Shown here one piece after another: positions 49,509-59,225 of a stretch of 64,000 nt of DNA (position 1 is its first letter; each line of letters opens with the position of its first letter). Position numbers and translations under genes: made by a program. Source of the DNA: Legionella yabuuchiae (lineage in GTDB: Bacteria; Pseudomonadota; Gammaproteobacteria; Legionellales; Legionellaceae); NCBI RefSeq assembly GCF_900640115.1, contig NZ_CAAAIW010000005.1, positions 59,963 through 123,962 on the forward strand, written 5' to 3'. The notes beneath the pieces are model-generated. The model saw only the letters and a list, made by a program, of their open reading frames with translations, had not been told where the DNA came from and made no database searches.

Positions 49509-51272
49509 ATGAAGAAGTTTGGGTTATTTACATTATTTCTAATCATGCCTATTTTAGGCTGGGCTGCCCCTCCACCCTCTGCGGAAGTATTTAAGCTAGA
49601 TGCAACCATTCAAGATCCAAATACGTTGTTGCTGAATTGGCGAATACAGTCTGGTTTTTTTCTTTATAAAGACCGAATTAAAATTAATCCATCTCCGGAA
49701 AGCAATTTTACAGTGGGATACATTTCTTATCCACCTGCAAAAGAGCGAAAGGATAAACGGGGGCAGACTTATTCAGTCTATCGTGATCAATTAAAACTCC
49801 CTGTTCCAGTACTAGCTAGCGAACCGGGTGAGTCCATACTAGGCATCAAATTTCAAGGCTGTGCGGACGATGGGTTTTGTTATCCTCCTGAAACCGTAAC
49901 CTTGAAACTCTCGTTTAACTCGGCGCTGGCATTAACGCAAGTATCAAGAGAAACTGCTATTGAAGGTGAGCCTGCCGCTGAAAAGACACGTTCTGAATAT
50001 GAACAACTGTTTTCTACTGATAATTTAGTCTTGATTATTTTAGGATTTCTCGGGTTTGGCTTATTGCTTTCTTTTACCCCCTGTGTTCTACCCATGGTAC
50101 CGGTTTTGTCTGGACTAATTGTTGGTCATGGTAAAGATTTAACAACCCGTAAAGCATTTATACTCTCTTTAAGTTATGTATTGAGCATGTCTTTAACCTA
50201 CGCTGCGGTAGGGGCGGTCGTGGCTTTATTGGGCAATAACCTACAAGTGGCCATGCAATCACCCTGGAGCATTAGTATATTTAGTCTAATTTTTGTTTTA
50301 CTCGCATTATCCATGTTTAATTTTTATGATTTACGCTTACCTTTATCTTGGCAAAATAAATTAGCAAGCATTACTCGCAGCCATGCAGGCGGGCATTATT
50401 TAGGCGCAGCCCTAATGGGATGCTTATCCACCTTAATTCTATCTCCGTGTGTCACAGCGCCTTTAATTGGGGCTTTGGGATATATTGCTCAAACGGGAAA
50501 TATTGCCCTTGGCAGCATCGCCTTATTTTCTTTAGGGCTTGGAATGGGTTTGCCGCTACTGTTAGTCGGAATTTCTGCGGGCAAATTACTACCTAAAGCT
50601 GGACAATGGATGAATGAAGTCAAATCCTTTTTTGGCGTCGTGTTATTGGGCATGGCAATCTATTTAATGAGCCGTATCATTCCGTCAGTGTTCGCCATGG
50701 CTTTGTGGGGCAGCTTATTAATTTTTTCTGGTATTTATCTGGGTGCTTTAACCCGTTCCGTGACGAGTTTAGAAAAGTTCAATCAAGCCTTAGGAATCAT
50801 ATGCATTGTATATGGCATTTTAATTCTAGTCGGTGCAAGTCAGGGAAATAATAATCCCCTACAACCCCTAGCCACCACTGCGCTCGATGAACTTAAAAAA
50901 GATGTCCCCACCATGAACGTGGTAACTTCTCTAAACCAAGCTCAAAATGCCATTGCTGCAGCTGAAGGCAAGCCAGTATTGCTGGACTTTTATGCCGATT
51001 GGTGTACTACTTGCAAAATCTTTGCTGCAACAACGTTAAAGGATCCAAACGTCGTATCTGCATTAGAAAAATTTGTCGTGATAAAGGTCGATATCACTTC
51101 CAATAACGCGCAGTCAAAAGCATTGTTAAAGCATTTTAATGTGGTTGCTCCGCCTACCTTTATTTTTTTCAGCGCAACGGGTAACGAAATAACTCAATTA
51201 CGTGAGGTGGGGGATGTGTCGACCGACGAGTTTACCGCGAAGTTGCATAAGGTTTTAGCTTTGCATCGCTAA
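49509..51272 (+). CDS. dsbD: Thiol:disulfide interchange protein DsbD
   Basis: Moves electrons from thioredoxin across the inner membrane. 587 residues from the ATG at 49509, which starts the signal peptide (cleaved near GWAAPPP). Three parts: periplasmic alpha domain with CADDGFC; eight-helix membrane domain with Cys in FTPCVLPMVP and LSPCVTAPLIG; and a C-terminal thioredoxin-like domain with DWCTTCK. All six redox cysteines are present. It is divergent from groESL. Confidence 0.95.
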   Translation: MKKFGLFTLFLIMPILGWAAPPPSAEVFKLDATIQDPNTLLLNWRIQSGFFLYKDRIKINPSPESNFTVGYISYPPAKERKDKRGQTYSVYRDQLKLPVPVLASEPGESILGIKFQGCADDGFCYPPETVTLKLSFNSALALTQVSRETAIEGEPAAEKTRSEYEQLFSTDNLVLIILGFLGFGLLLSFTPCVLPMVPVLSGLIVGHGKDLTTRKAFILSLSYVLSMSLTYAAVGAVVALLGNNLQVAMQSPWSISIFSLIFVLLALSMFNFYDLRLPLSWQNKLASITRSHAGGHYLGAALMGCLSTLILSPCVTAPLIGALGYIAQTGNIALGSIALFSLGLGMGLPLLLVGISAGKLLPKAGQWMNEVKSFFGVVLLGMAIYLMSRIIPSVFAMALWGSLLIFSGIYLGALTRSVTSLEKFNQALGIICIVYGILILVGASQGNNNPLQPLATTALDELKKDVPTMNVVTSLNQAQNAIAAAEGKPVLLDFYADWCTTCKIFAATTLKDPNVVSALEKFVVIKVDITSNNAQSKALLKHFNVVAPPTFIFFSATGNEITQLREVGDVSTDEFTAKLHKVLALHR

Positions 51273-51335
51273 TCATTTAGACAAACTCCCAATAAATCCG
51301 CTATAATCCGCGCATTTTTTAAACACTAGGTTATT

Positions 51336-52646
51336 ATGAACAATCGAGTTGGATTTGTAAGCTTAGGATGCCCGAAAGCGTTGGTCGACTCTGAGCGAAT
51401 TATTACCCAATTGCGTGCTCAAGGGTATGAGTTGGTTTCCAGTTATCAAGAAGCTGGTGTCGTGGTCATTAATACTTGTGGATTTATAGATTCCGCAGTC
51501 AAGGAATCCTTGGATACTGTAAAAGAAGCCATGGCTGAGAACGGTCGTGTCATTGTTACAGGATGCCTTGGGGCAAAAGCGGATCTGATTCGTGAAGCTT
51601 GTCCAGATGTTCTTCACATCAGCGGTGCGCATGCGTATGAGTCCGTGATCCAGGCCGTCCATGAGCATTTGCCTCCGCCTAAAGATCCGTTTATGCAATT
51701 GATTCCACCGCAGGGCATCAAGCTTACCCCGCGTCATTATGCTTATTTGAAAATTTCAGAAGGTTGTAATCAAAAATGCTCCTTTTGCATCATTCCCACC
51801 ATGCGAGGAAAACTGCAAAGTTATCCCCTTCAACAAGTGTTAACTGAGGCCAAGAAGTTAAAAGAAGCGGGGGTTAACGAATTATTAGTCATTTCGCAAG
51901 ATACCAGCGCTTATGGTGTGGACACACGCTTCCAAGAAGTACAATGGCAAAATAAAACGATTCAAACTCGATTTTATGATTTGTGTGAGCAGCTTGGCGA
52001 ACTTGGACTTTGGGTGCGATTACATTATGTTTACCCTTATCCTCACGTGGATGACATCATTCCTTTAATGCGCGACGGTTCTATTTTGCCTTATCTTGAC
52101 ATCCCTTTGCAGCATGCTAATCAACGAGTTTTGAAAGCCATGAAACGACCGGCTAGTAGTGAAAATACTTTAGCTAGAATCGCTAAATGGCGTGAAATTT
52201 GCCCTGATATCACCATTCGCTCAACCTTCATCGTTGGCTTTCCAGGTGAAACCGAAGAGGAGTTTGAAGAACTGCTAGATTTTCTAGAGAAAGCCCAACT
52301 GGATAGAGTAGGCTGCTTCCAATATTCTCCAGTCAATGGTGCGAAAGCCAATGATCTCGCCGATCCTGTACCTACCGACATTAAGGAAGAACGATATCAT
52401 CGCTTTATGCAAATTCAAGCAGAAATTAGCCGTAAAAAGTTACAAGCAAAAATTGGCAGCCAGCAGGTGGTACTTGTCGATTCAATTGACGAGGATTGCA
52501 TCATTGCACGAAGTTCAAGTGATGCCCCAGAAATCGATGGTCTGGTTTATTTGCCCATGAATCCAAAGATTAAATCCGGTACTTTCGTTCAAACCATGAT
52601 TACAGATAGTGACGATTACGATTTGTATGGGAATTATGTAGAATAA
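51336..52646 (+). CDS. rimO: Ribosomal protein S12 methylthiotransferase RimO
   Basis: 436 residues. N-terminal UPF0004 domain ([31 protein letters not shown]) with three cluster cysteines, radical-SAM core with [11 protein letters not shown] and a C-terminal TRAM domain (from about 375). The [11 protein letters not shown] and RLHYVYPYP motifs favour RimO over MiaB. Uses two [4Fe-4S] clusters. Confidence 0.96.
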   Translation: MNNRVGFVSLGCPKALVDSERIITQLRAQGYELVSSYQEAGVVVINTCGFIDSAVKESLDTVKEAMAENGRVIVTGCLGAKADLIREACPDVLHISGAHAYESVIQAVHEHLPPPKDPFMQLIPPQGIKLTPRHYAYLKISEGCNQKCSFCIIPTMRGKLQSYPLQQVLTEAKKLKEAGVNELLVISQDTSAYGVDTRFQEVQWQNKTIQTRFYDLCEQLGELGLWVRLHYVYPYPHVDDIIPLMRDGSILPYLDIPLQHANQRVLKAMKRPASSENTLARIAKWREICPDITIRSTFIVGFPGETEEEFEELLDFLEKAQLDRVGCFQYSPVNGAKANDLADPVPTDIKEERYHRFMQIQAEISRKKLQAKIGSQQVVLVDSIDEDCIIARSSSDAPEIDGLVYLPMNPKIKSGTFVQTMITDSDDYDLYGNYVE

Positions 52647-52836
52647 CGCAATGCTGCCAACAAGTCCAAGAGCATGGTCTATACTAAAATTATGTTTCGT
52701 TGTTAAAGACATAGGTGAAGTCGCCTTAAGAGAAGCAACGGTGAGAAAGATTTGTGTATGTAGTTAATCCACCGGCTTATAAATGGGTATTATGCGTTTC
52801 AAGAAACCATCACATCTAAGTTCGAGAGGTAGGTCA

Positions 52837-52952
52837 GCGGACGTAATGAAATGGACCCGTTCTCCCAATCGGCTTCGAAATGAGCCATGAATAAGTTGAT
52901 ATCCACAGATATCTTAATCGAAAGGAGACGAGGCCATTTCATTACGCCGGCT
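52837..52952. repeat. Family 4 palindrome between rimO and glnE
   Basis: The ends pair over about 36 bases with mismatches: CGTAATGAAATGG... on the left and ...CCATTTCATTACG on the right, with about 78 bases enclosed. It fills the gap between convergent genes and could serve as a bidirectional terminator. The rest of 52647-52836 shows no gene. Confidence 0.7.
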
Positions 52953-52965
52953 ACTATTTATCTCT

Positions 52966-55683
52966 TTACACATGGTAGTACTGTTTGCTGAGCTCTGAAA
53001 CAAACCGTTGTTCTTTTTCAATGTTTAAACGTTTTGACTGTAATAAAGATTGATGCAAGGCTTTATGAAAGCGTCTAAAAGCATGATTTAAGCGGTTAAA
53101 TTCCTCATCGTTTATAACGCCCTCTTCATGCAAGCTTTTTAGTTGCTGCAAGGCGTTGGTTTTCCTAGCCATCGTTTTGTTTGGATAGGCAAGCACTAAA
53201 TATTGAATTAAGAACTCTAAATCAATTAATCCCCCTTGAGTGTGCTTCAAAGCATCATTTTCAGTATGAGCACTAATTTTTTCTCGCATTTTTTGGATTT
53301 CACAAGACAGTTGATGCTTATCCCGCTCAGAGATTAAGATTTCTTCTTTTAATTGATAAAACTGATTTTTAATGATTTTATTGCAAAAAATTATTCTGGC
53401 TCTTACCAATGCTTGATGTTCCCAAGTCCACGCTTGGTTTTTTTGATATTCTAAAAAGGCATCAATATTACTGACCAAAAGCCCTGCTGAGCCAGATGGG
53501 CGAAGTCGAGTGTCGACTTGGAACAAAACCCCGCCCTGGGAAGGCAGTGTCAGTCCATGAATTATTTTTTGCGTCAGCCGATTTACTACAGCCTCTTCAG
53601 ATGGCTTAGCCGCGTGTAAAAATACTAAATCCACATCTGAGTTATAATTCATCTCTCGCGCCCCAAGCTTGCCATATGCGACGATAGCAAAGTGGCTAAG
53701 AACCTGCTTTATGGCTGGAAAACGCAACGATAATTGTTCGCAGGCCAAAGAAACGACTTCGTTAATGACGACTTCGGCTACATCCGCCAAAAATCTCGCG
53801 GTTTGTATTGCATTGCATTGACCATAAAGTTCAGCTCGAGCCGCCAATAACCAACACGTAAGTTTGAATTGCCTCAAGGTTTCAATTTGCGATTCTTCAT
53901 CGCTGCAATGAATGAGTTTAGCTTGTAACTGCTGTTGTAACTTCGATTTGTTAAGCGGTTTCCAGCGTTGATCTTGATCAATGAGAACTTCCAATAAGAA
54001 TGGCTGATTAACCAACAAAGAAGTGATATAAGGACTATGTTGAAACCAATGCAATAATTCCTGTAACACCGAAGGATTTTCAATTAATAAAGCCAAATAC
54101 GCACTACGTCCAACAATACGCTCAAGCAAATGAATGACCTGCAGTAAAACTTCATCAGTACGATTTACGTGGGTTAATTCATTCATTAATAGAATCATAA
54201 AACGATCCAGTCGTAATCTAGAAATCTGCGATAGTCGTCGGCAACGAGGGCCATGACGAAAGGCGCTCAACATCTGATAACAACGTTCAGGCTCCTGATA
54301 TCCTAAACTGGCTAATAAATTAATGGCCAAACCCGACTCCACATGGCCATGCCATAAGCTGGTTAACTGATTCGCCAGTAAACGCTTTTCATCTTCATAA
54401 ATGTTCGCTTTCGCCAATACTTTTGAAAAAGAATGATTTATTATCCTTCGATATTGCTCAATCAGTTTAAACGCGTCTTCCCAGCGTTCGAATCCCAAAG
54501 CTAAGGCAATTTGCATGCAGGATGTTTTATCCGAAGGTAGATGATGCGTTTGTTGATCAGCTTTTGCTTGAAGGGCATTTTCTAATCGACGCAAAAACCA
54601 ATACGCTTGCTCTAAGGACTTAGTATGGGAAACAAGCCCTTCCTGTCTTAAGACCTGTAAGGCACTCACCGTATTTTGTTCTTGTAGTTGTGGCAATCGT
54701 CCTCCTCGGATAAGTTGGAATGACTGAATAATAAATTCAACTTCTCGGATTCCTCCCCGTCCTCGCTTAATATCATCTAACATCGGATTTAATTGCACTT
54801 CTCGCTCAATCATCGCTTTCATACTTCTCAGTGATTCAATGACACTAAAATCAACATAACGGCGATACACAAAGGGTTTTATCAATCGCTCGAACCATCG
54901 ACGGTTACCGTGATCATCAAACTCTAACAACCTTGCCTTCACCATGGCATACCGTTCCCAATCTCTACCCTGTTCCTGGTAATAGGTTTCCATAGCCGCC
55001 ACTGAACTAACCAATGGCCCGCTATCGCCATAGGGTCTTAAACGCAAATCAACGCGAAATACAAACCCATCTGGGGTCATCGTCTGAAATAACTGCATAA
55101 AGAGTCGGATTAAACGGGTAAAATATTCCTGGTTGGTAATTTCCTGAACACCATTGGTCTTTCCCGCACTAGAGTATGCAAAGATCAGATCGATGTCGGA
55201 CGAAAAATTTAACTCCCTTCCACCTAGTTTTCCCATCGTTAATGCAAACAATCCCACAGGACTGCCACTTTTATCACAGGGACTTCCGTATTGAGCCTTC
55301 AAAATTTTATGACAAAATTTGACAGCATGACCAATCATTGCTTCCGCAAAATATGACCAATCCATGGTGGTAACTTTTGTGCTAGCAAAGCCCGCCAGTT
55401 CTCTTAAATAAAGCCGCAATAAATGTCGATGACGAACATACCGTAACGCTTTGGTAAATTGATGTTCTGGCAAATCCAGTGATAGTTCTGAAACTAAATC
55501 TTGATAATCCGTTTGAGTTAGGCGCTCAATACAATTGTCTTCAACGAGCAATTGCTTTAAATGTTCTTGTTGTTTGACCGCGTAATCACTAATTAAAAGC
55601 AATGTTTGAACGGGAAGTTGGTGTGAAATAGAGGCAAAATGGCGTGCATACAGCGACTCTCTTAATTCGACTAAATCAGGCAA
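52966..55683 (-). CDS. glnE: Bifunctional glutamine synthetase adenylyltransferase/adenylyl-removing enzyme
   Basis: Controls glutamine synthetase by adding or removing AMP. 905 residues with two nucleotidyltransferase domains: GKLGGRELNFSSDIDLIFAYS (about residue 150, removing) and GKLGAREMNYNSDVDLVFLH (about 670, adding), each followed by helical bundles. A little shorter than the E. coli enzyme (about 946), mainly at the N-terminus. Its presence implies PII-type nitrogen control elsewhere in the genome. Confidence 0.95.
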   Translation of the reverse strand: MPDLVELRESLYARHFASISHQLPVQTLLLISDYAVKQQEHLKQLLVEDNCIERLTQTDYQDLVSELSLDLPEHQFTKALRYVRHRHLLRLYLRELAGFASTKVTTMDWSYFAEAMIGHAVKFCHKILKAQYGSPCDKSGSPVGLFALTMGKLGGRELNFSSDIDLIFAYSSAGKTNGVQEITNQEYFTRLIRLFMQLFQTMTPDGFVFRVDLRLRPYGDSGPLVSSVAAMETYYQEQGRDWERYAMVKARLLEFDDHGNRRWFERLIKPFVYRRYVDFSVIESLRSMKAMIEREVQLNPMLDDIKRGRGGIREVEFIIQSFQLIRGGRLPQLQEQNTVSALQVLRQEGLVSHTKSLEQAYWFLRRLENALQAKADQQTHHLPSDKTSCMQIALALGFERWEDAFKLIEQYRRIINHSFSKVLAKANIYEDEKRLLANQLTSLWHGHVESGLAINLLASLGYQEPERCYQMLSAFRHGPRCRRLSQISRLRLDRFMILLMNELTHVNRTDEVLLQVIHLLERIVGRSAYLALLIENPSVLQELLHWFQHSPYITSLLVNQPFLLEVLIDQDQRWKPLNKSKLQQQLQAKLIHCSDEESQIETLRQFKLTCWLLAARAELYGQCNAIQTARFLADVAEVVINEVVSLACEQLSLRFPAIKQVLSHFAIVAYGKLGAREMNYNSDVDLVFLHAAKPSEEAVVNRLTQKIIHGLTLPSQGGVLFQVDTRLRPSGSAGLLVSNIDAFLEYQKNQAWTWEHQALVRARIIFCNKIIKNQFYQLKEEILISERDKHQLSCEIQKMREKISAHTENDALKHTQGGLIDLEFLIQYLVLAYPNKTMARKTNALQQLKSLHEEGVINDEEFNRLNHAFRRFHKALHQSLLQSKRLNIEKEQRFVSELSKQYYHV

Positions 55684-55719
55684 AACGTATTCTCCCTATC
55701 CCCCATTAAATATCGCATC

Positions 55720-55883
55720 TATACCCGTAATCTTTCAAAATGCGTGATTTATGCTTTTTCTTTTTCGCCCTGCCGCATTTTAAAAAACTCGCAAGGGAAT
55801 GAGCCATTACTCGCTTTTTAAAATGCGGCAGGACAAAAAATAAAGGCGCCTAAAAACACGCATTTTGAAAGATTACGGGTATA
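55720..55883. repeat. Family 1 palindromic repeat, complete copy B
   Basis: A 164-base element with 27-bp perfect terminal arms, starting TATACCCGTAATCTTTCAAA, and an inner stem GCATTTTAAAAA / TTTTTAAAATGC. It is nearly identical to copy A (12229-12385) read in reverse. The two positions that differ in one arm are matched by complementary changes in the other. It sits just upstream of glnE. Confidence 0.88.
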
Positions 55884-55989
55884 TACTAAACATATATATC
55901 AAGGATTCAAGCGGAATAAGATCACATAATTAGATTAATTTCAGCGGTAATTCTTGCAGGTAAGCGTTGAATAGTGACGACAAGGAGAG

Positions 55990-56075
55990 GATGATTTTTA
56001 CACCACTCACTGATGAGTGAGCCGCGGGCAGGGACTTTCCGGAGACACTTCTAATGAAGTGTACAAACACATCAT
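55990..56075. other. Hairpin-rich non-coding segment
   Basis: Within 55884-56129, which has no gene, two short hairpins occur: CTCAC-TGAT-GAGTGAG (56003-56020) and ACACTTC-TAAT-GAAGTGT (56046-56063). The second follows CCGGAG, as does another hairpin at 57050-57097. Function unknown; possibly the 3' end of a transcript. Confidence 0.4.
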
Positions 56076-56129
56076 AGGCCAAAAACAAAAACCTTTGAAT
56101 ATCATTGAATTCAATTATATAACATCCAA

Positions 56130-56903
56130 CTAAAATTCTTCAAAATATAAATCATATGTTTTTTTAAAAGAACCATCCCTTTGCCAGGCAGTAATAGAGT
56201 TGTTAATTGCAGATAAATATTGCCCAGATTTGTCACCAATAGCAATACTAACGACTTCATTGTCCAAAATTTGAAATGGCTCGTCTACCGATTTAATATG
56301 ATCAGAAGCATTATCAGCCCACCAAACAGAAAAACCATTATCGGCCACTGCAATATCAGCATTGTCATTCACTAAACTTAAAACAAGATCAGCATCTGTA
56401 TTAACCCTGATTATGACAGTGTTTTTGAGTTTAATTTTTTGTAAAAAAATATCATGGATAGAATCTTTTATAACAGCGATTCGCTTTCCCAATAAGAAGT
56501 CAACGGGTATTCCTTTGTGTTTGATATTACTCGTATCAAGCTCCTTACGCGCTAATATACGATTAGTACTTGCCAGATAAGGAAGACTAAATTGGACTAA
56601 TTTTCTTCTATCAGGTGTGGGAATTATCATGCCAATAGCTATATCTATGCTTCCGTCCTGAACGGAAGGTATGAGTTCATCAAATTGTTTACTCACATAA
56701 GAGCATTCTGCCTTAAGATCACGACAGATCCGATTCATTAAATCAATTTCAAAACCCGTGTAGGTATTCTGGCTAGTTTTTATCGTATAAGGAGGAAAAA
56801 AAGGCGTGACACCGATGGTAAATTTCAAAGCGAATGTTAATTGGCTTATCATCATCAACAAGCCAAACACAATAAATTGACGTATTTTTGACATAACCAA
56901 CAT
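56130..56903 (-). CDS. Periplasmic amino-acid-binding protein (family 3 solute-binding)
   Basis: 257 residues from the ATG at 56903, giving a signal peptide MLVMSKIRQFIVFGLLMMIS. SBP_bac_3 features: FTIGVTPFFPPYTI, GFEIDLMNRICRDL, DIAIGMIIPTPDRRKLVQFS and the second-lobe LGKRIAVIKDSI. Typical of receptors for basic or polar amino acids. No ABC permease or ATPase gene is adjacent, so it uses partners encoded elsewhere or has another role. Confidence 0.85.
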   Translation of the reverse strand: MLVMSKIRQFIVFGLLMMISQLTFALKFTIGVTPFFPPYTIKTSQNTYTGFEIDLMNRICRDLKAECSYVSKQFDELIPSVQDGSIDIAIGMIIPTPDRRKLVQFSLPYLASTNRILARKELDTSNIKHKGIPVDFLLGKRIAVIKDSIHDIFLQKIKLKNTVIIRVNTDADLVLSLVNDNADIAVADNGFSVWWADNASDHIKSVDEPFQILDNEVVSIAIGDKSGQYLSAINNSITAWQRDGSFKKTYDLYFEEF

Positions 56904-57049
56904 TTCACCATTTATAGTATCTCTTCTCATTGTAGTACAAAATGGAGCGAATTCCGATTTCACGTTGTTTTGCCAACAATTTTAAAATTCATATAGCCAA
57001 AAGATCGCATCAAATTGAGAATAAGAAGAAGTAGGACAGAACAATGGTG

Positions 57050-57097
57050 CGCGGAACCGGAGTGTACAAGCAGTACATGAGGATCCGAACACCAGTG
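57050..57097. other. Long imperfect hairpin upstream of the solute-binding gene
   Basis: GGTG..CGGA.CC....TGTAC pairs with GTACA....GG.TCCG..CACC around AAGCA, a 48-base imperfect palindrome. It lies in the gap between two minus-strand genes, downstream of the 88-residue gene. It could be a transcript end or an RNA structure; I cannot name it. Confidence 0.45.
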
Positions 57098-57139
57098 TTC
57101 AGTCCAGTTTTGCCGAATTAGTAGAGTTTCCGAAGAGGC

Positions 57140-57406
57140 CTAATGAATGGTTTGTCCCTGAGTAATGCACTGGCTAATCACTTGGCGAGTTACATAATCA
57201 CCTTGATGAGCGCCATATACCGATTGGAAGTGTTGCGCAATTGCAACCACCCAGTTCGCCAGGCGGAAATTCATGCGTTTCTCAGCTTGATTGACAACCA
57301 ATTCAAATAATCCTAATGTGTTGCTTTCTTGATCTTTAGCGTATTCTTCCATGATTAATTGGGCGATATGCAGGTCTTTAGTTTTGGTTGGCCAATTATT
57401 AGTCAT
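57140..57406 (-). CDS. Small uncharacterised protein, 88 residues
   Basis: The start has GGGG at good spacing. The product is soluble and helical, with no recognised motif (DLHIAQLIMEEYAKDQESNTLGLFELVVNQAEKRM). Separate from both neighbours. A hairpin-rich tail follows its stop. It is probably a real gene from its ribosome site and balanced composition; the function is unknown. Confidence 0.65.
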   Translation of the reverse strand: MTNNWPTKTKDLHIAQLIMEEYAKDQESNTLGLFELVVNQAEKRMNFRLANWVVAIAQHFQSVYGAHQGDYVTRQVISQCITQGQTIH

Positions 57407-57574
57407 TTTTACCCCTTACATCAAATGCATCGTTAGAGTTTTTCCCTCGATAGTTAGAATATTGGTATTATTTTTTAAATTTCAAGCCAATACAGTAATA
57501 TTATCACTCCATTATAGCAATTATTTTTCATATTGACTTTATTGCAAACAAAAAATCCACTACTTGCTAGTGTT

Positions 57575-58630
57575 TTATTTCGTATTAACAGACACAAAGC
57601 CCTGGGACTCGTGCCAAAGTGTTATAAATAATACCATGGTAATCGGCCCAACAAATAAACCAAGCAGTCCGAGGGTTTCCAACCCACCTAAAATTCCAAA
57701 TAATACGGCTAAAAAAGGCAGTCTTATTGCTCCGCCGATGAGTGCGGGTTTTATAAAATGGTCAGCAACAAACATCACTATTGTGCCCCACACAATCACT
57801 ATGATAGCAGCGATCACGCCTCCTTTTGCAAATAAAATTAAGGCAACAATAGCAAATACGATGGGGACAACAAATGGAATCATAGCAGCAAAAGCGGTAA
57901 TAAATCCTGCTAATGTGGGGCCAGGTAATCCTACCAAGCCATAACAAATACCCATAAGAATGCCTACGCCTATTCCGACTACGATTGTACCATTGACCGT
58001 CGCTCTTAACGCTGATGGGAGCCTATCCGCGTAACGAAACCAACGGCTACCAAGACAATTCTCACCAATGCGATTAATTTGATTAAATAAACTATGGCCA
58101 TCCCGATAAAAGAAAAACAGTGAAAGCACCGTAAAACCAACCTGAAAACCGCGATTCGCCAGATTTACCCCGACTTGTTTAATATAATAACTTGCCGGGG
58201 TCAATGACATATGTAAATTCGTCAAAACATTTTTTACATTTCCAGGATTCCCCACATGTTCATTCCAGTATGCAATTACTTCGTTGCTGAAAAAGGGAAA
58301 ATCACGAATAAACTCTGGCGCTTGCCCACCTTCTCGATTAATTTTTTGTATGTAATTAATAAATAATTGGATTTCTTTGACCAGCAGCGTAATTAACCAA
58401 CTAATCGGAATAAGCAACAATAAGGCCAATAACAGTGTGAACGTGAACGCCGCTACATTGCGACGGCCACCTAATAATCTTGACCAGCGCTGATAAAGAG
58501 GAAACGTTGCAATCACAATGATTGCAGCCCAACTCAATGATGGTATAAAGCGATGTATTGTAAATAATGCTAAAGCAACTATGCCGATGGTTAAGCCAAT
58601 ACTAATTAACTCTTTATGATTCTCGTTCAC
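57575..58630 (-). CDS. AI-2E family membrane permease
   Basis: 351 residues from a GTG that overlaps the pgpA stop by four bases. About eight hydrophobic helices in the arrangement of the PF01594 family, with VLSLFFFYRDG and the end segment IRLPFLAVLFGILGGLETLGLLGLFVGPI. Members were named for quorum-signal export but many act as Na+/H+ antiporters; which applies here is unknown. Coupled to pgpA. Confidence 0.88.
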   Translation of the reverse strand: MNENHKELISIGLTIGIVALALFTIHRFIPSLSWAAIIVIATFPLYQRWSRLLGGRRNVAAFTFTLLLALLLLIPISWLITLLVKEIQLFINYIQKINREGGQAPEFIRDFPFFSNEVIAYWNEHVGNPGNVKNVLTNLHMSLTPASYYIKQVGVNLANRGFQVGFTVLSLFFFYRDGHSLFNQINRIGENCLGSRWFRYADRLPSALRATVNGTIVVGIGVGILMGICYGLVGLPGPTLAGFITAFAAMIPFVVPIVFAIVALILFAKGGVIAAIIVIVWGTIVMFVADHFIKPALIGGAIRLPFLAVLFGILGGLETLGLLGLFVGPITMVLFITLWHESQGFVSVNTK

Positions 58631-59109
58631 AAAAATCCCCAGGCTAATACTTGCAATAGAATCCAAGCCATCAAAGCTGCAATCACATCATCCAACATAA
58701 TCCCAAGACCGCCCTTCACTTTCTTATCAATGAACCGAATTGGTTGTGGCTTCCAGATATCAAATAAGCGAAACAACGCAAAACCGACAATTATCCATAA
58801 AAATCCAGGCGGAGCTAAGAACATGGTGATCAAATAACCAACGACCTCATCCCAAACAATCCCAGAATAATCATGAACGCCCAAATCGCTCGAAACCTTC
58901 TCGGAAGCATAGACTCCCAGCACAAAAGCGAAGCAGGTAAAGAGTACGTATACGGGCCAAGGCGTGCCTGAAAACATCAGATAAATAGGCACCGCGGCAA
59001 GCGTTCCCCAAGTTCCAGGAGCAGCTTTGATAAGACCGCTACCAAAACCAAAAGCAATGAAATAGAGTGGATCCCGCCATACTTTTTCTGATAGTTTTAT
59101 TGTTTTCAC
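58627..59109 (-). CDS. pgpA: Phosphatidylglycerophosphatase A
   Basis: Removes phosphate from phosphatidylglycerophosphate. 160 residues with GFGSGLIKAAPGTWGTLAAVP and DYSGIVWDEVVGYLI, the PgpA signature, and four hydrophobic helices. Follows thiL by 116 bases, as usual. Confidence 0.94.
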   Translation of the reverse strand: MKTIKLSEKVWRDPLYFIAFGFGSGLIKAAPGTWGTLAAVPIYLMFSGTPWPVYVLFTCFAFVLGVYASEKVSSDLGVHDYSGIVWDEVVGYLITMFLAPPGFLWIIVGFALFRLFDIWKPQPIRFIDKKVKGGLGIMLDDVIAALMAWILLQVLAWGFL

Positions 59110-59225
59110 TATTGTTTCGCTTACTGTTTATCTACATTGATTCCGTGATTGCGTTAGGCAAAGATCATTTTCCCAAGCCTTGGAATTGCAACAACCGCAT
59201 CGGCTTCGCAAAAACGAGTGAATGG

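Noticed and set aside
56130..56903. Complete ABC amino-acid transporter operon
   Set aside because: Only the binding protein is present; no permease or ATPase gene adjoins it.
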